Assembly (NCBI GenBank): GCA_039929105.1
Contig: JBDSRX010000028.1
Location: forward strand, 1-17,563
Direction of reading: 5' to 3'
DNA: 17,563 nucleotides
From: JBDSRX01 sp039929105
GTDB taxonomy: Bacteria > Patescibacteriota > Dojkabacteria > J137
Part shown: piece by piece, positions 1 through 7,007 of the stretch
Layout of the letters: every line of letters starts with the position of its first letter
How positions within the stretch are numbered: position 1 is the stretch's first letter
Position numbers and translations under genes: made by a program
Notes under the pieces: model-generated
The model's input: the letters and a program-made list of their open reading frames with translations, nothing else
What the model was told of the DNA's origin: nothing
The model's database searches: none

Positions 1-732
1 AAGGAAAGAATAATAGAATTAACTGAACTTATATTAGAAGTTGGAAGAGGAAATGGGCCAGAAGTTACTTCAGTAGATGCAAATGAAATCTATACTGTAT
101 TAAAGATCTATAAACTCACTCAAATGATGGGTGATTCTACATTAACTATTCAAGATAAATTCAATAACCTTTTTGCAGCAGTGGAGGAGCTTTACTTCAA
201 TTTTATTTTTCAGGCAGGAATTGTAAATAGAGCAGGATTCTTAGGTAATAGACATGAGCCTTATAAAAGATATGAAACTGGGATGACAGGCTATATAAGA
301 GAACAAGGTAAAGAAATCCCCATACCAATATATGGTAGTGCTTCTATACTAGCTGATATGTTAGAAACAAGACTAGAAGCTAGCGATATAGCATTTAAAG
401 TTCCACCCTTTATGTTTGGAGCATTAGAATTTAAAGAGCTATTAAGGCTCTATGGATTACCAAATGACATCACTGATGATGATTTTAAATTTGGAACAAG
501 AAATGAAGATATACTTCTAACTGTTGCAGAACAGTTATCCTGTATTTATTCAGATGAGGTTTTATCTGCATTTGGGAGACAGATGCTAGACTTTTTAATG
601 AAGTATAAAAAAGTAGGTGCTGTTCAAAAAGGAGTCAAAAGGCTTGAAACTACACCTGTAGAAGTAAAATCAAAAGAAGAGACTCAAGATGCTGTAGTTG
701 CGAATGTGGCACTAGTTGGACAAGAGGGTTAA
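1..732 (+). CDS. Hypothetical protein, 5' end outside window
   Basis: The frame is open from base 1 and closes at TAA 730-732, so this is the C-terminal 243 residues of a longer protein. An ATG at 124 is internal to an open frame and is not a convincing start, since the upstream codons read as normal protein. The visible part is soluble, mixed helical, with no membrane segment and no motif I recognise. It ends in a short Lys/Glu-rich, probably disordered tail (from about VEVKSKEETQ). The next gene begins 70 bases downstream behind its own promoter. Base composition is typical of the window. Function is unknown. Confidence 0.8.
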   Translation, partial: KERIIELTELILEVGRGNGPEVTSVDANEIYTVLKIYKLTQMMGDSTLTIQDKFNNLFAAVEELYFNFIFQAGIVNRAGFLGNRHEPYKRYETGMTGYIREQGKEIPIPIYGSASILADMLETRLEASDIAFKVPPFMFGALEFKELLRLYGLPNDITDDDFKFGTRNEDILLTVAEQLSCIYSDEVLSAFGRQMLDFLMKYKKVGAVQKGVKRLETTPVEVKSKEETQDAVVANVALVGQEG

Positions 733-745
733 AACCTTACTCCTA

Positions 746-775
746 TTGTCAAATGAGCCGATTTGATGGTATAAT
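746..775 (+). promoter_or_regulatory. Promoter for the 803 gene (TTGTCA-18-TATAAT)
   Basis: A -35-like TTGTCA (746-751) lies 18 bases before a perfect -10 TATAAT (770-775). Transcription would start near 782, giving a leader of about 20 bases without a Shine-Dalgarno site before ATG 803. A palindrome (771-804) overlaps the -10. The match is by eye. Confidence 0.6.
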
Positions 776-804
776 TCTATATTAGTAAATTAATATAGAA
801 TTAT
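771..804. repeat. 14-bp perfect inverted repeat over -10 and start codon
   Basis: ATAATTCTATATTA (771-784) and TAATATAGAATTAT (791-804) are exact reverse complements separated by six bases. The left arm covers most of the -10 hexamer (770-775) and the right arm ends in the first two bases of ATG 803. Because transcription should start inside the element, it is better placed to act as a DNA operator than as an RNA hairpin. Confidence 0.75.
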
Positions 805-1849
805 GAACAGCTGGCCTCAATCCACACAATATATAAATGGATTTATCGATTCTTTACCTGAAGATTTAGATAATATAAGAACCAGTAAAGAGCTATTAAA
901 AAGTCTCTTTACTGGTCTTTTTAACCCTTTTTTCCAACAGTCTTACAATAACAATGTTTATGGTGATGCTACTTTTAATAACTTTATCTTAGATTGGTTT
1001 AGGCATAACCAAGACATTATGATGGAGTATGTAAAAACTTTCCCAGTGCCAGTTATGCAAGAGAGATGGCAGGTCGGACTTATTACACTATTGATGAATC
1101 ATAACCTTATTACATTTACATCAATTCCAGGAGAAGCAATAGATCCAACACCAATAACAATGGGAACACATGTTGTTATATTACCGCCAGTGGAGGGTTT
1201 TAAAGTATTTCCACCAGTAATGGACCAAGCAACTTACTCTAAGTTTCCTGGTATAGATTTTGAAACTCTTACATATTCTATTGTGAGATATAAAAAGGCT
1301 TTAGACGATGCAACTATTGCCTGCGCAGACGGTGGTTATGATAATAGACCCCAACAAGCTCAAGATACAGACGCAGTAGTCAGAACAAGATTAGTATTCC
1401 AGCAATTCCCAGATATTTTCCCTCAAATTAGAGAATCATCAGACATACATGAGACTAGAGGATTCTATCAAGAAGCTATTTGGGATTTAGCTTATAAAGC
1501 TTATAACCAAAAAGGTTTAGTAAACTACTTAATTAGAATAGGTTTTAATAATATTATTAAATTTCCTGGGAACTCTATTAAATTTACCCCTAAAAGTACT
1601 GGCTCTGAGATTCTAAAAGTTGTCCTGCCAAGATCGATAATAGATATTTTTGATAATTTGCATAACAGAACTGTGCATATAAGAGTTTACGGACAAAACG
1701 GAGTTCAAAAAGATTTATATTTAAGAGCTGATAGTTCCAATGGAGAATATCTTGTAGGAAACTATGAACTTTCAGAAAAGCTAAGCAATGCTTTAGCTTT
1801 TACACTTGATATGAATATAGGGAATTTAAGTGAAATTGCAGAAATCTAA
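803..1849 (+). CDS. Hypothetical protein, 348 aa
   Basis: This is an intact frame from ATG 803 to TAA 1847-1849. I recognise no family. The protein has no signal peptide or clear membrane helix. It opens with a polar helical segment, has a Pro-rich stretch around residues 112-140 (PGEAIDPTPI, VILPPVEG, FPPV), and is mixed alpha/beta after that. No Shine-Dalgarno precedes the start; the short leader after the -10 is AT-rich. A perfect 12-bp inverted repeat (881-916) lies inside the gene. Its stop overlaps the stop of the convergent minus gene. Adjacency to the partial upstream gene suggests a related role, but the separate promoter argues against a simple operon. Confidence 0.8.
   Translation: MNSWPQSTQYINGFIDSLPEDLDNIRTSKELLKSLFTGLFNPFFQQSYNNNVYGDATFNNFILDWFRHNQDIMMEYVKTFPVPVMQERWQVGLITLLMNHNLITFTSIPGEAIDPTPITMGTHVVILPPVEGFKVFPPVMDQATYSKFPGIDFETLTYSIVRYKKALDDATIACADGGYDNRPQQAQDTDAVVRTRLVFQQFPDIFPQIRESSDIHETRGFYQEAIWDLAYKAYNQKGLVNYLIRIGFNNIIKFPGNSIKFTPKSTGSEILKVVLPRSIIDIFDNLHNRTVHIRVYGQNGVQKDLYLRADSSNGEYLVGNYELSEKLSNALAFTLDMNIGNLSEIAEI
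881..916 (+). repeat. 12-bp perfect hairpin inside coding sequence
   Basis: ACCAGTAAAGAG (881-892) and CTCTTTACTGGT (905-916) are exact complements with a 12-base loop, followed by ctttttaaccctttttt. The shape resembles an intrinsic terminator, but it lies about 80 bases into the 803-1849 gene. Confidence 0.6.
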
Positions 1850-2202
1850 CCCTTCTTCTTCGCATTCTCAGCTATCAAGAAGAGTACAATAACTAAAGAT
1901 ATTCCTACTAAGATTACTCCAATTGTAAGTAATAACCCTTGCTCACTTCCCATATCAATTCCTGCTACTGTAGAGGACTGAGCTTCTGTACTCGCACCAG
2001 CCACTTGTGGTTGAATTGTTTCTGCTACAGAAGTTGTATTTTCTTGAGTATTTAAATTTACTGGATGTGATTGTAAGTAAGTAATACCAAGAACTGGTAA
2101 AACAAAGAATAGAGTAACCGAAGCGAATATCACTATTGCTCGAGAAACGGTTATATCTACTATCTTCAACTCCGGAAGATCTTTTGGATTTAATTTATGC
2201 AT
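1846..2202 (-). CDS. Small two-TM membrane protein, 118 aa
   Basis: Two hydrophobic segments are visible, about residues 20-43 and 88-111, separated by a Thr/Ser/Gln-rich linker that is probably extracytoplasmic, with a short Lys-rich tail (NAKKKG) that would sit in the cytoplasm. No catalytic motif is seen. It follows mltG on the same strand after 34 bases and is probably co-transcribed with it, so an envelope role is plausible but only inferred. The start has no Shine-Dalgarno. Its TAG (1846-1848) overlaps the TAA of the convergent gene, leaving no room for a terminator between them. Confidence 0.75.
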   Translation of the reverse strand: MHKLNPKDLPELKIVDITVSRAIVIFASVTLFFVLPVLGITYLQSHPVNLNTQENTTSVAETIQPQVAGASTEAQSSTVAGIDMGSEQGLLLTIGVILVGISLVIVLFLIAENAKKKG

Positions 2203-2236
2203 AAAAGTCCGAAACTAATTTCAGATATATTCTACA

Positions 2237-3328
2237 CTAACATCCTCTATATTGGCAGGCTTTTTGCTGATGTTCTGCAAAAGTTTCTGAGTAGAAAGTC
2301 TGGCCGTCATCAGTATGAAAAAAGTAAAGATATACTGTTTTGTTTGGATAGAGCGATGCAATAATAGACTCAATTCTAGGATTATCTATTGGTGTTGGAG
2401 GAAGCCCTGTGTATTTATAAGTGTTATAAGGAGAATCTATCTCAGTATCAGAATTATCAACTCCAGGATCGTTCTTTCCAGTTATATAGTTAACTGTAGC
2501 ATCAGATTGTAAAAGTATATCTGCCCCTAATCTATTATTAAATACACCTGAAATTTCGGCCCTATCGTCTGTTTTACTGGCTTCTTTCTCTATAATTGAC
2601 CCAAGAGTAAGTCCCTGGTAAAGAGTAGTGATATTGCTTTGTGTTAAGTTTAAGTTGTTTAGATTTATATTATCGTTAACTTTTTTTATAAAGTTTTCAA
2701 GCATCTTTTCGACTATATCTTGTGTAGTTTGTTCTTGAGAAAACTCATAGGTATCTGGGTAAAGAAATCCTTCTAAAGAAACTCCTGCCGGTTTATATAA
2801 AGTTAAGAAAGAAGATATGTCGGAATTAAAAGCTATTTGATCTGGAGCTTCGGCAATAGAATTAAACTCGTTTTCTGAGAATACAGCTCCAGTACCTAGA
2901 GTCTCAGCTACAATAGTTGCAATTTGCTTATATCTCAAGCCTTCTTTCAAGGTAACTCTAATACCTGGGTTTAAAACTCCTTTCTCGAGGATATCTATTA
3001 TCTCCATCGCAGTCTTATTTTTGGGAATTGTGTAAACTCCAACCTTAATCTTAGGGTCAATATTATTAATCTTTAGATATAACTTTAAGATTTCCGAATT
3101 ACTAATTAATCCTTTATCTTGAAGTGTTTTAGCTATTGAGCTTAATGTATCTCCTTCGGCAACAGTTATGCTAACAGTCTCTGTAGAAGACGAAGCAGGG
3201 GAGTATAGTGCATTATTATATGTAGTATATACAATAAAAGCACCAGCTAGTATTAGAATTGCTATTACAATTAATATTGTAAAACAACTTTGGAACTTTC
3301 CTTTTTTCTCTTGTGCTTGCTTATTCAT
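2237..3328 (-). CDS. mltG: MltG/YceG-family endolytic murein transglycosylase
   Basis: MltG cleaves nascent glycan strands at the outer face of the membrane and sets where peptidoglycan synthesis stops. The 363-residue protein has a cytoplasmic N-terminus, a membrane anchor (about 16-36), a LysM-like segment (about 52-115, with VAEGDTLSSIAKTL) and the YceG domain from about 125. Family signatures seen are LEGFLYPDTYEF (185-196), SIIEKEA (244-250), VFNNRL (262-267), LQSDATVNY (273-281) and LPPTPI (309-314). E247 in the EKE motif matches the position I recall for the catalytic Glu of E. coli MltG. Length fits the family. It lies 42 bases after ruvX on the same strand, a common pairing. A TATATT lies just upstream of the ATG, so a leaderless transcript is possible; there is no Shine-Dalgarno. 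Confidence 0.95.
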   Translation of the reverse strand: MNKQAQEKKGKFQSCFTILIVIAILILAGAFIVYTTYNNALYSPASSSTETVSITVAEGDTLSSIAKTLQDKGLISNSEILKLYLKINNIDPKIKVGVYTIPKNKTAMEIIDILEKGVLNPGIRVTLKEGLRYKQIATIVAETLGTGAVFSENEFNSIAEAPDQIAFNSDISSFLTLYKPAGVSLEGFLYPDTYEFSQEQTTQDIVEKMLENFIKKVNDNINLNNLNLTQSNITTLYQGLTLGSIIEKEASKTDDRAEISGVFNNRLGADILLQSDATVNYITGKNDPGVDNSDTEIDSPYNTYKYTGLPPTPIDNPRIESIIASLYPNKTVYLYFFHTDDGQTFYSETFAEHQQKACQYRGC

Positions 3329-3370
3329 AAAATATAGTTAAGTTAGCTAAATTTATTTAATTATTACTAG

Positions 3371-3796
3371 TTACAACTTATCTTGAGTAGAGGCTCTTAG
3401 TTTTTTATCGTCTAAATACTCTTGAAGTAATATTCTAGCAGATTCACTATCAATTGATTTCTTGCCTCGATTTCTTCCTAAATTGGAATACGCCTGTCTG
3501 GTTGTATAAGTTTCGTTAACAGTTTTCACGCTAGATTTTATAACGGTTTTGAGGGTTTGTATAAACATTTGTATCTTTTTTGACATTTCTGTATCCTTTT
3601 CGTCAACACCAAGTGGAAGACCAATTATCACCTCATCAACTTGTTCAAACTCAATTATTTTAGCTAACTTAATTAACAGCTCGTTTTCGTCTTTAAAATT
3701 TTCAATATGTGCAATTCTATGAGCGAAGGTTAGGGTCTCATCTGAGATAGCTAGACCAACTCTTTTTGTACCGTAATCTATAGATAGTATTTTCAT
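3371..3796 (-). CDS. ruvX: YqgF/RuvX-family RNase H-fold nuclease
   Basis: YqgF/RuvX proteins have a RuvC-like RNase H fold and are described as Holliday-junction resolvase homologues and, in E. coli, as a factor in 16S rRNA 5' maturation. The 141-residue length is normal. All acidic positions are present: D7 in IDYGTKRVG, the GLP loop (59-61), E95 in NETYTTRQA, and D116 in SIDSESARILLQEYL, so the active site looks intact. It is the first gene of the minus-strand run ruvX-mltG-small membrane protein, and is divergent from comF across 58 bases. No Shine-Dalgarno is seen before the ATG. Confidence 0.93.
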   Translation of the reverse strand: MKILSIDYGTKRVGLAISDETLTFAHRIAHIENFKDENELLIKLAKIIEFEQVDEVIIGLPLGVDEKDTEMSKKIQMFIQTLKTVIKSSVKTVNETYTTRQAYSNLGRNRGKKSIDSESARILLQEYLDDKKLRASTQDKL

Positions 3797-3854
3797 ATGT
3801 CTAATTTTAACTCATAATGCTAAGATTTATAACTATTTACTAGTTTAGGATAAT

Positions 3855-4535
3855 ATGAAACTTAATCTTACAGAACTTATGTTTCCAAATTATTGTGTAA
3901 TCTGTAAACGAGTCGGAGAGAGTATATGCAATAGCTGTATTAAGAATAAAATATTTGTTAATTGGAATACTTATTGCTGTGTGTGTAATTCAAAGGTAAA
4001 GTTAGGTTTAATTCATCCAGAATGCAAAGACCAAACCTATCTAGATGGTCATTTCTTTGTAACTTCATATAACGAAGGCGTAAAGGAGTTAATAATGAAA
4101 GGAAAGTACTCTTTTAATTATTCTAACTTTGAGTTTATTGGTAAGTTAATGTCCAAATTTATAAAGCTCTATAACTTAAAACCTAATTCGATAATTGTTC
4201 CTATTCCTTTAACTAAAAAGAAGAGAAGAATTAGAGGTTTTAACCAAAGTGAGACAATAACTAAACAAATTACTACTTTTATATCCTTAAATTTATTAAT
4301 TAAACAATCAGATGGTCATTCTCAGGCTGGATTAAACGGCATTGATCGGAGACAAAATTTAAAGGATCTATTTATAATCAATCCAAAAATTACTATAGAA
4401 AAAACATTACCTATAATTCTAGTGGATGACGTTTTTACAACGGGAAGTACTCTTAGTGAGTGCGCAAAAACATTAAAATCTGCAGGCTTTAAAACTGTCT
4501 ATGGATATACGTTCTCAAAGGCTGGTAAAATCTGA
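3855..4535 (+). CDS. comF: ComF-family phosphoribosyltransferase-like protein
   Basis: ComF/GntX proteins join an N-terminal zinc-binding region to a type I phosphoribosyltransferase domain and are linked to DNA uptake in competent bacteria. Zinc-type cysteines are seen in CVIC (14-17), CNSC (25-28), CCVC (41-44) and C57. The PRPP-binding loop ILVDDVFTTGST lies at 188-199 with both acidic residues, and GFNQSE precedes it as in the family. The 226-residue length is normal. A weak AGGA (3847-3850) sits four bases before the ATG. The gene ends TGA followed at once by TAA. No other competence gene is in the window, so a role in uptake rests on family knowledge alone. Confidence 0.9.
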   Translation: MKLNLTELMFPNYCVICKRVGESICNSCIKNKIFVNWNTYCCVCNSKVKLGLIHPECKDQTYLDGHFFVTSYNEGVKELIMKGKYSFNYSNFEFIGKLMSKFIKLYNLKPNSIIVPIPLTKKKRRIRGFNQSETITKQITTFISLNLLIKQSDGHSQAGLNGIDRRQNLKDLFIINPKITIEKTLPIILVDDVFTTGSTLSECAKTLKSAGFKTVYGYTFSKAGKI

Positions 4536-4552
4536 TAAGGCTTATAGGTAAA

Positions 4553-4581
4553 TTGACATCAAGTTCACCAATTCATACTAT
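4553..4581 (+). promoter_or_regulatory. Promoter for the 4614 gene (TTGACA-17-TACTAT)
   Basis: A consensus -35 TTGACA (4553-4558) is followed after 17 bases by TACTAT (4576-4581). Transcription would start near 4588, giving a leader of about 26 pyrimidine-rich bases without a usable Shine-Dalgarno. GAGATA (4585-4590) and TATCTC (4602-4607) could form a small hairpin at the 5' end of the message. Confidence 0.65.
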
Positions 4582-4613
4582 GAGGAGATACTTTAATTTT
4601 TTATCTCTTACTT

Positions 4614-5567
4614 ATGCTGAACAAACGGTCATTAATAGCCATTGTAGTAGTGGGAGTTATGGTTTTATCAGGACCATTAACAACTCAGGCTCTTACAAAT
4701 ACATCATCTCCAAATGTCCTATACGATGACTTCGATGCACCATTTGCAGTTCCAAACCAAAGCCTACAATGGGACTATTGGTACAAGACAATCATCAGTG
4801 CAGATTCAGTGGGTTTCCTTAAGCAAGAAAATCTATTAGGAAATATAGACTGCAATAACGATGCATGCGTTACATTAGGAAGTGAAGGTAGTACAAACTT
4901 TGCGAGATTAGCATTGTACCCAGAAACATACCCAGGTGTTGTAAATATCGCTCAGTTAAGCGAGCAGAGAGATGCTTTCTCATATGGGGTTCCTCACAGA
5001 TGGCTTCCAACTGTAGGGCATCCAGTAACTATGACTACAAGAATGAGATTCTCTCCTAACTATAAAGCAGATGCATCAGGTACAGCAGTAGGGACAACTT
5101 TAATAGAATTATGGAATGCACCAGATTACTATAAAGATCCAAATGTAGATTACACTAGAGACAATAGTCAATTCGGTACTCACACAGACAATACTTTTGT
5201 TATGGGATTTAGTTGGACTGATGCTCAAACACTAGGAGGTCTATTCAAAGGCTTCAAAGCAACTGTAGTAGATAAGATTGGTTTTCCTTATTACTCAGCA
5301 GATTTGAGTAGTGTCAATATTAACGACTGGTTTACTGCTAAGACAGTATGGTCTACTTCAATTCTAGGAGTACAAACAGTATCTTTCTATATTAACAATC
5401 AGCTTGTAGGATTAACTATTCCAGTTATTCCAATGCCAGCATTAGCAGTTAATATTATTCAAGATAATACTCAAGTTACTCTTGGATCAACTGGCTTTGT
5501 TTATGTAAGAGGAAATCCTACATCTGCACAGTTGTTAGATATTGATTACGTTAGTATTACTCAGTAA
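4614..5567 (+). CDS. Secreted protein, probable LamG/concanavalin-like fold
   Basis: A Sec signal peptide is clear: a KR-containing N-terminus, hydrophobic core (about 7-19) and a TQA site giving likely cleavage after residue 26. The mature part of about 290 residues is rich in aromatic and beta-type sequence. It opens with YDDFDAPF and closes with LLDIDYVSITQ, a pattern common in jelly-roll lectin or glycoside-hydrolase-16-like domains. I do not see the ExDxxE catalytic motif of family 16, so carbohydrate binding is a better guess than hydrolysis. There is no sorting signal or C-terminal membrane anchor, so the product is probably released or surface-associated. It has its own strong promoter and no Shine-Dalgarno. 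Confidence is high for secretion, low for the fold. Confidence 0.8.
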   Translation: MLNKRSLIAIVVVGVMVLSGPLTTQALTNTSSPNVLYDDFDAPFAVPNQSLQWDYWYKTIISADSVGFLKQENLLGNIDCNNDACVTLGSEGSTNFARLALYPETYPGVVNIAQLSEQRDAFSYGVPHRWLPTVGHPVTMTTRMRFSPNYKADASGTAVGTTLIELWNAPDYYKDPNVDYTRDNSQFGTHTDNTFVMGFSWTDAQTLGGLFKGFKATVVDKIGFPYYSADLSSVNINDWFTAKTVWSTSILGVQTVSFYINNQLVGLTIPVIPMPALAVNIIQDNTQVTLGSTGFVYVRGNPTSAQLLDIDYVSITQ

Positions 5568-5663
5568 GGTTTGAGTAGAGTCCTGAGTAAGACTAAAACT
5601 GCTCAATCTTCCTTTACTAACTCTCATCGTGCTAAAATTCCTTATCTAGCAATGCATAAGCTT

Positions 5664-5708
5664 GCAGATAATATGGATCTGTGAAGATCCGGATCTTTAA
5701 AAATCTGG
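5664..5708. repeat. Nested palindromes built on GGATCT/AGATCC
   Basis: GGATCT (5675-5680), a gtga loop and AGATCC (5685-5690) form a hairpin with a GNRA-type loop. An overlapping 14-bp perfect palindrome AAGATCCGGATCTT spans 5684-5697, and CAGAT (5665-5669) can pair with ATCTG (5703-5707) outside it. No T-tract follows, so it is not a good terminator for the 4614 gene. It lies in the 263-base spacer (5568-5830), which otherwise holds only the inverted repeats at 5714-5740 and 5755-5803. Confidence 0.55.
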
Positions 5709-5713
5709 CGTAG

Positions 5714-5740
5714 TTAGAAATTCATTTGATGGATTTCTAA
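5714..5740. repeat. 8-bp perfect inverted repeat upstream of island operon
   Basis: TTAGAAAT (5714-5721) and ATTTCTAA (5733-5740) are exact complements separated by 11 bases. A weak promoter (TTGATG 5726-5731, 16 bases, TAAATA 5748-5753) overlaps the right arm, so the repeat could be an operator for the small-membrane-protein operon. Both assignments are tentative. Confidence 0.4.
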
Positions 5741-5754
5741 TGAATAGTAAATAG

Positions 5755-5803
5755 CGAACGGGGCATATAGGAAATAAAGAATGTTTCTTGTATGCCTCGT
5801 TCG
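5755..5803 (+). promoter_or_regulatory. Long leader hairpin before the island operon
   Basis: CGAACGGGGCATA (5755-5767) pairs with TATGCCTCGTTCG (5791-5803) over 13 positions with one G-T wobble and 23 loop bases. The loop contains a second hairpin (AAGAA-tgt-TTCTT). The 3' arm covers an in-frame ATG at 5792, while the Shine-Dalgarno used by ATG 5831 lies 14 bases past the hairpin. It could be a translational or protein-binding control element. Confidence 0.55.
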
Positions 5804-5817
5804 AATTATCAGATTAT

Positions 5818-5823
5818 AAGGGG
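5818..5823 (+). promoter_or_regulatory. Ribosome binding site AAGGGG deciding start 5831
   Basis: AAGGGG lies seven bases before ATG 5831. The other in-frame ATG at 5792 has no such site and is buried in a hairpin, so 5831 is the better start. Strong sites of this kind are rare elsewhere in the window. Confidence 0.7.
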
Positions 5824-5830
5824 ACTTATT

Positions 5831-6229
5831 ATGACACAATCAAGAGATGGAAAGAGAGTGAGCCAGGTGATGGCTGCTCATAAGGCAAAGACTGAAGTGA
5901 AGAAGGAAGCTACTGTTTCGAGAGCAATTAAGATTACAATTGTCTTAGCAGTAGCAGCTTTTCTTGTAATTTTAGGTGCTACAGGAGGTAAGTTATTTTG
6001 GATGAATCAACCAAGAGAACTCCATGTTCTTAAGGATGCATTTCCAAGTGGTGATTGTATCACCACTGAAATGATTAAAAAATCTGGAGTAGAACTAATA
6101 AAAGTTGGGAATTGGAATGGAACGAGAGTTAACGGGGAGAACCCAACTTCAATTCTGTATCAGTTCAAAAGTACATTGATAATAAGAGACAATAAGACTG
6201 GATGTATTCTAGAAATATCATTTGGCTAA
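5831..6229 (+). CDS. Small single-TM protein with two cysteines, 132 aa
   Basis: The start at 5831 is preferred over 5792 because of the Shine-Dalgarno. The protein has a Lys/Arg-rich cytoplasmic N-terminus (1-32), one membrane helix (about 33-54) and an external domain of about 75 residues with Cys76 (FPSGDCIT) and Cys125 (RDNKTGC), which could form a disulfide. The same spacing of an FP..xC.T motif and an RDxxxxC motif occurs in the third gene of the operon, so the two look like diverged paralogues. No family is recognised. It is followed after 15 bases by the 41-codon gene, whose Shine-Dalgarno begins at the last base of this stop codon. GC content and start signal differ from neighbouring housekeeping genes. 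Confidence 0.75.
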   Translation: MTQSRDGKRVSQVMAAHKAKTEVKKEATVSRAIKITIVLAVAAFLVILGATGGKLFWMNQPRELHVLKDAFPSGDCITTEMIKKSGVELIKVGNWNGTRVNGENPTSILYQFKSTLIIRDNKTGCILEISFG

Positions 6230-6244
6230 AAGGAGAAACGAAAA

Positions 6245-6370
6245 ATGCAAACACTAGGAGAGTTGATTGAGTTTCTGGATGATCCTTGGGTCATTGTTTA
6301 TTTTTGCCTAAACGCTATATTGATCGGAGTCAAGCTTTGGCTCGCGAGTAAGGGTATGGGAGTAATCTAA
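6245..6370 (+). CDS. 41-aa single-TM microprotein
   Basis: The frame ATG 6245 to TAA 6368-6370 is preceded by AAAGGAG (6229-6235) nine bases upstream, a near-consensus site. The product begins MQTLGELIEFLDD, then has one hydrophobic segment (about 15-33, WVIVYFCLNAILIGVKLWL) and a short tail ending MGVI. Its stop overlaps the next ATG by one base (TAATG), which implies translational coupling. Packing between two related membrane-protein genes and the strong ribosome site support it as a real gene. Its function is unknown; an accessory subunit of a small membrane complex is an inference. Confidence 0.75.
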   Translation: MQTLGELIEFLDDPWVIVYFCLNAILIGVKLWLASKGMGVI

Positions 6371-6807
6371 TGAGAAAGTTTTTCACTCGCGCTATGATAT
6401 GGTTAATAGTTTTTTTGTTCTTACTTCTATTCATGGGAGGTACGCTCCTAGTTAAAGTGATCTCTCATCAACCAAAGCAAGTAAGGTTCTCAACTTCATT
6501 CCCGGGTAGTAATATAGGACCTTTAATCGAGTACCTAGGAGTAAAGAATGAGGCTACCTTGGAAGAAGTTTTCCCTGGTGACGAATGTGTCACTATTCAA
6601 GATTTGGAAGGTCACACTCCCTTACAGTATGAACTACCAGACCCCCGCTATGTTGTCTATATGGCAAAAGTAGTAGTGGTGTATCCGAAAGGTTCGTACC
6701 AATGGGGAAATCTGAGAAAAATCTCGGTCTATCGGGATATTAATTCCCAATGCTTCCACCAATGGTGGTTGCAGGATCCAGAAGGAGGGCGAGAATTTCC
6801 TCCATAG
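6370..6807 (+). CDS. Small single-TM protein, paralogue of the 5831 product, 145 aa
   Basis: It starts at an ATG overlapping the preceding stop (TAATG), so it is probably translated by coupling. An N-terminal membrane helix (about 8-30) is followed by an external domain of about 115 residues. The motif VFPGDECVT (68-75) with Cys73 and VYRDINSQC (120-128) with Cys128 match FPSGDCIT and IRDNKTGC of the 132-residue protein, which suggests duplication and divergence. The tail is rich in Trp, Pro and Gly. No known family is recognised. GC is high for this window (28 of 60 bases at 6601-6660, against 13 of 60 at 15481-15540). Confidence 0.75.
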   Translation: MRKFFTRAMIWLIVFLFLLLFMGGTLLVKVISHQPKQVRFSTSFPGSNIGPLIEYLGVKNEATLEEVFPGDECVTIQDLEGHTPLQYELPDPRYVVYMAKVVVVYPKGSYQWGNLRKISVYRDINSQCFHQWWLQDPEGGREFPP

Positions 6808-6851
6808 TGAGGAAGGGTTAAGTCAATATTCAGCTATTCAATACGCCAGAT

Positions 6852-6947
6852 TTAACCCCAAATCACAAATCCGAAATCCGAATAAAGAAATCAAAAGCAA
6901 TTTGCTTTGTATTTCGTAATTCGCATTTTGAGATTCATTTGGGTTAA
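6852..6947. repeat. Dispersed hairpin repeat, copy A
   Basis: A 96-base imperfect inverted repeat is bounded by TTAACCC (6852-6858) and GGGTTAA (6941-6947). Inside, CCGAATAAAGAAATC and ATTTCGTAATTCG face each other, and AAAGCAA-T-TTGCTTT forms the tip. Related segments occur at 8232-8291 and 9247-9318. It resembles a non-autonomous miniature repeat rather than a terminator. Confidence 0.65.
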
Positions 6948-6988
6948 GGCTTAAATAGAAGTAGAGTAATAAATAAGCCTCCTTTCTG

Positions 6989-7001
6989 CCCACTAGGTGG
7001 G
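6989..7001. terminator. Short hairpin at the 3' end of the 7008-7424 gene
   Basis: CCCAC-tag-GTGGG (6989-7001) lies just past the stop of the minus-strand gene. On the minus strand it is followed by cagaaagg rather than a T-run. On the plus strand it is followed by acttaattaatttt. It may be a weak terminator or simply separate convergent genes. Confidence 0.35.
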
Positions 7002-7007
7002 ACTTAA

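Noticed and set aside
4533..4538. UGA recoding as in Gracilibacteria or Absconditabacteria
   Set aside because: Long frames close normally with TGA read as stop and Trp is encoded by TGG. The TGA-TAA at the end of comF is the only hint and would add one residue at most.
5792..5830. ATG 5792 as start of the first island gene
   Set aside because: It sits inside a hairpin arm with no ribosome site, while ATG 5831 has AAGGGG at seven bases.
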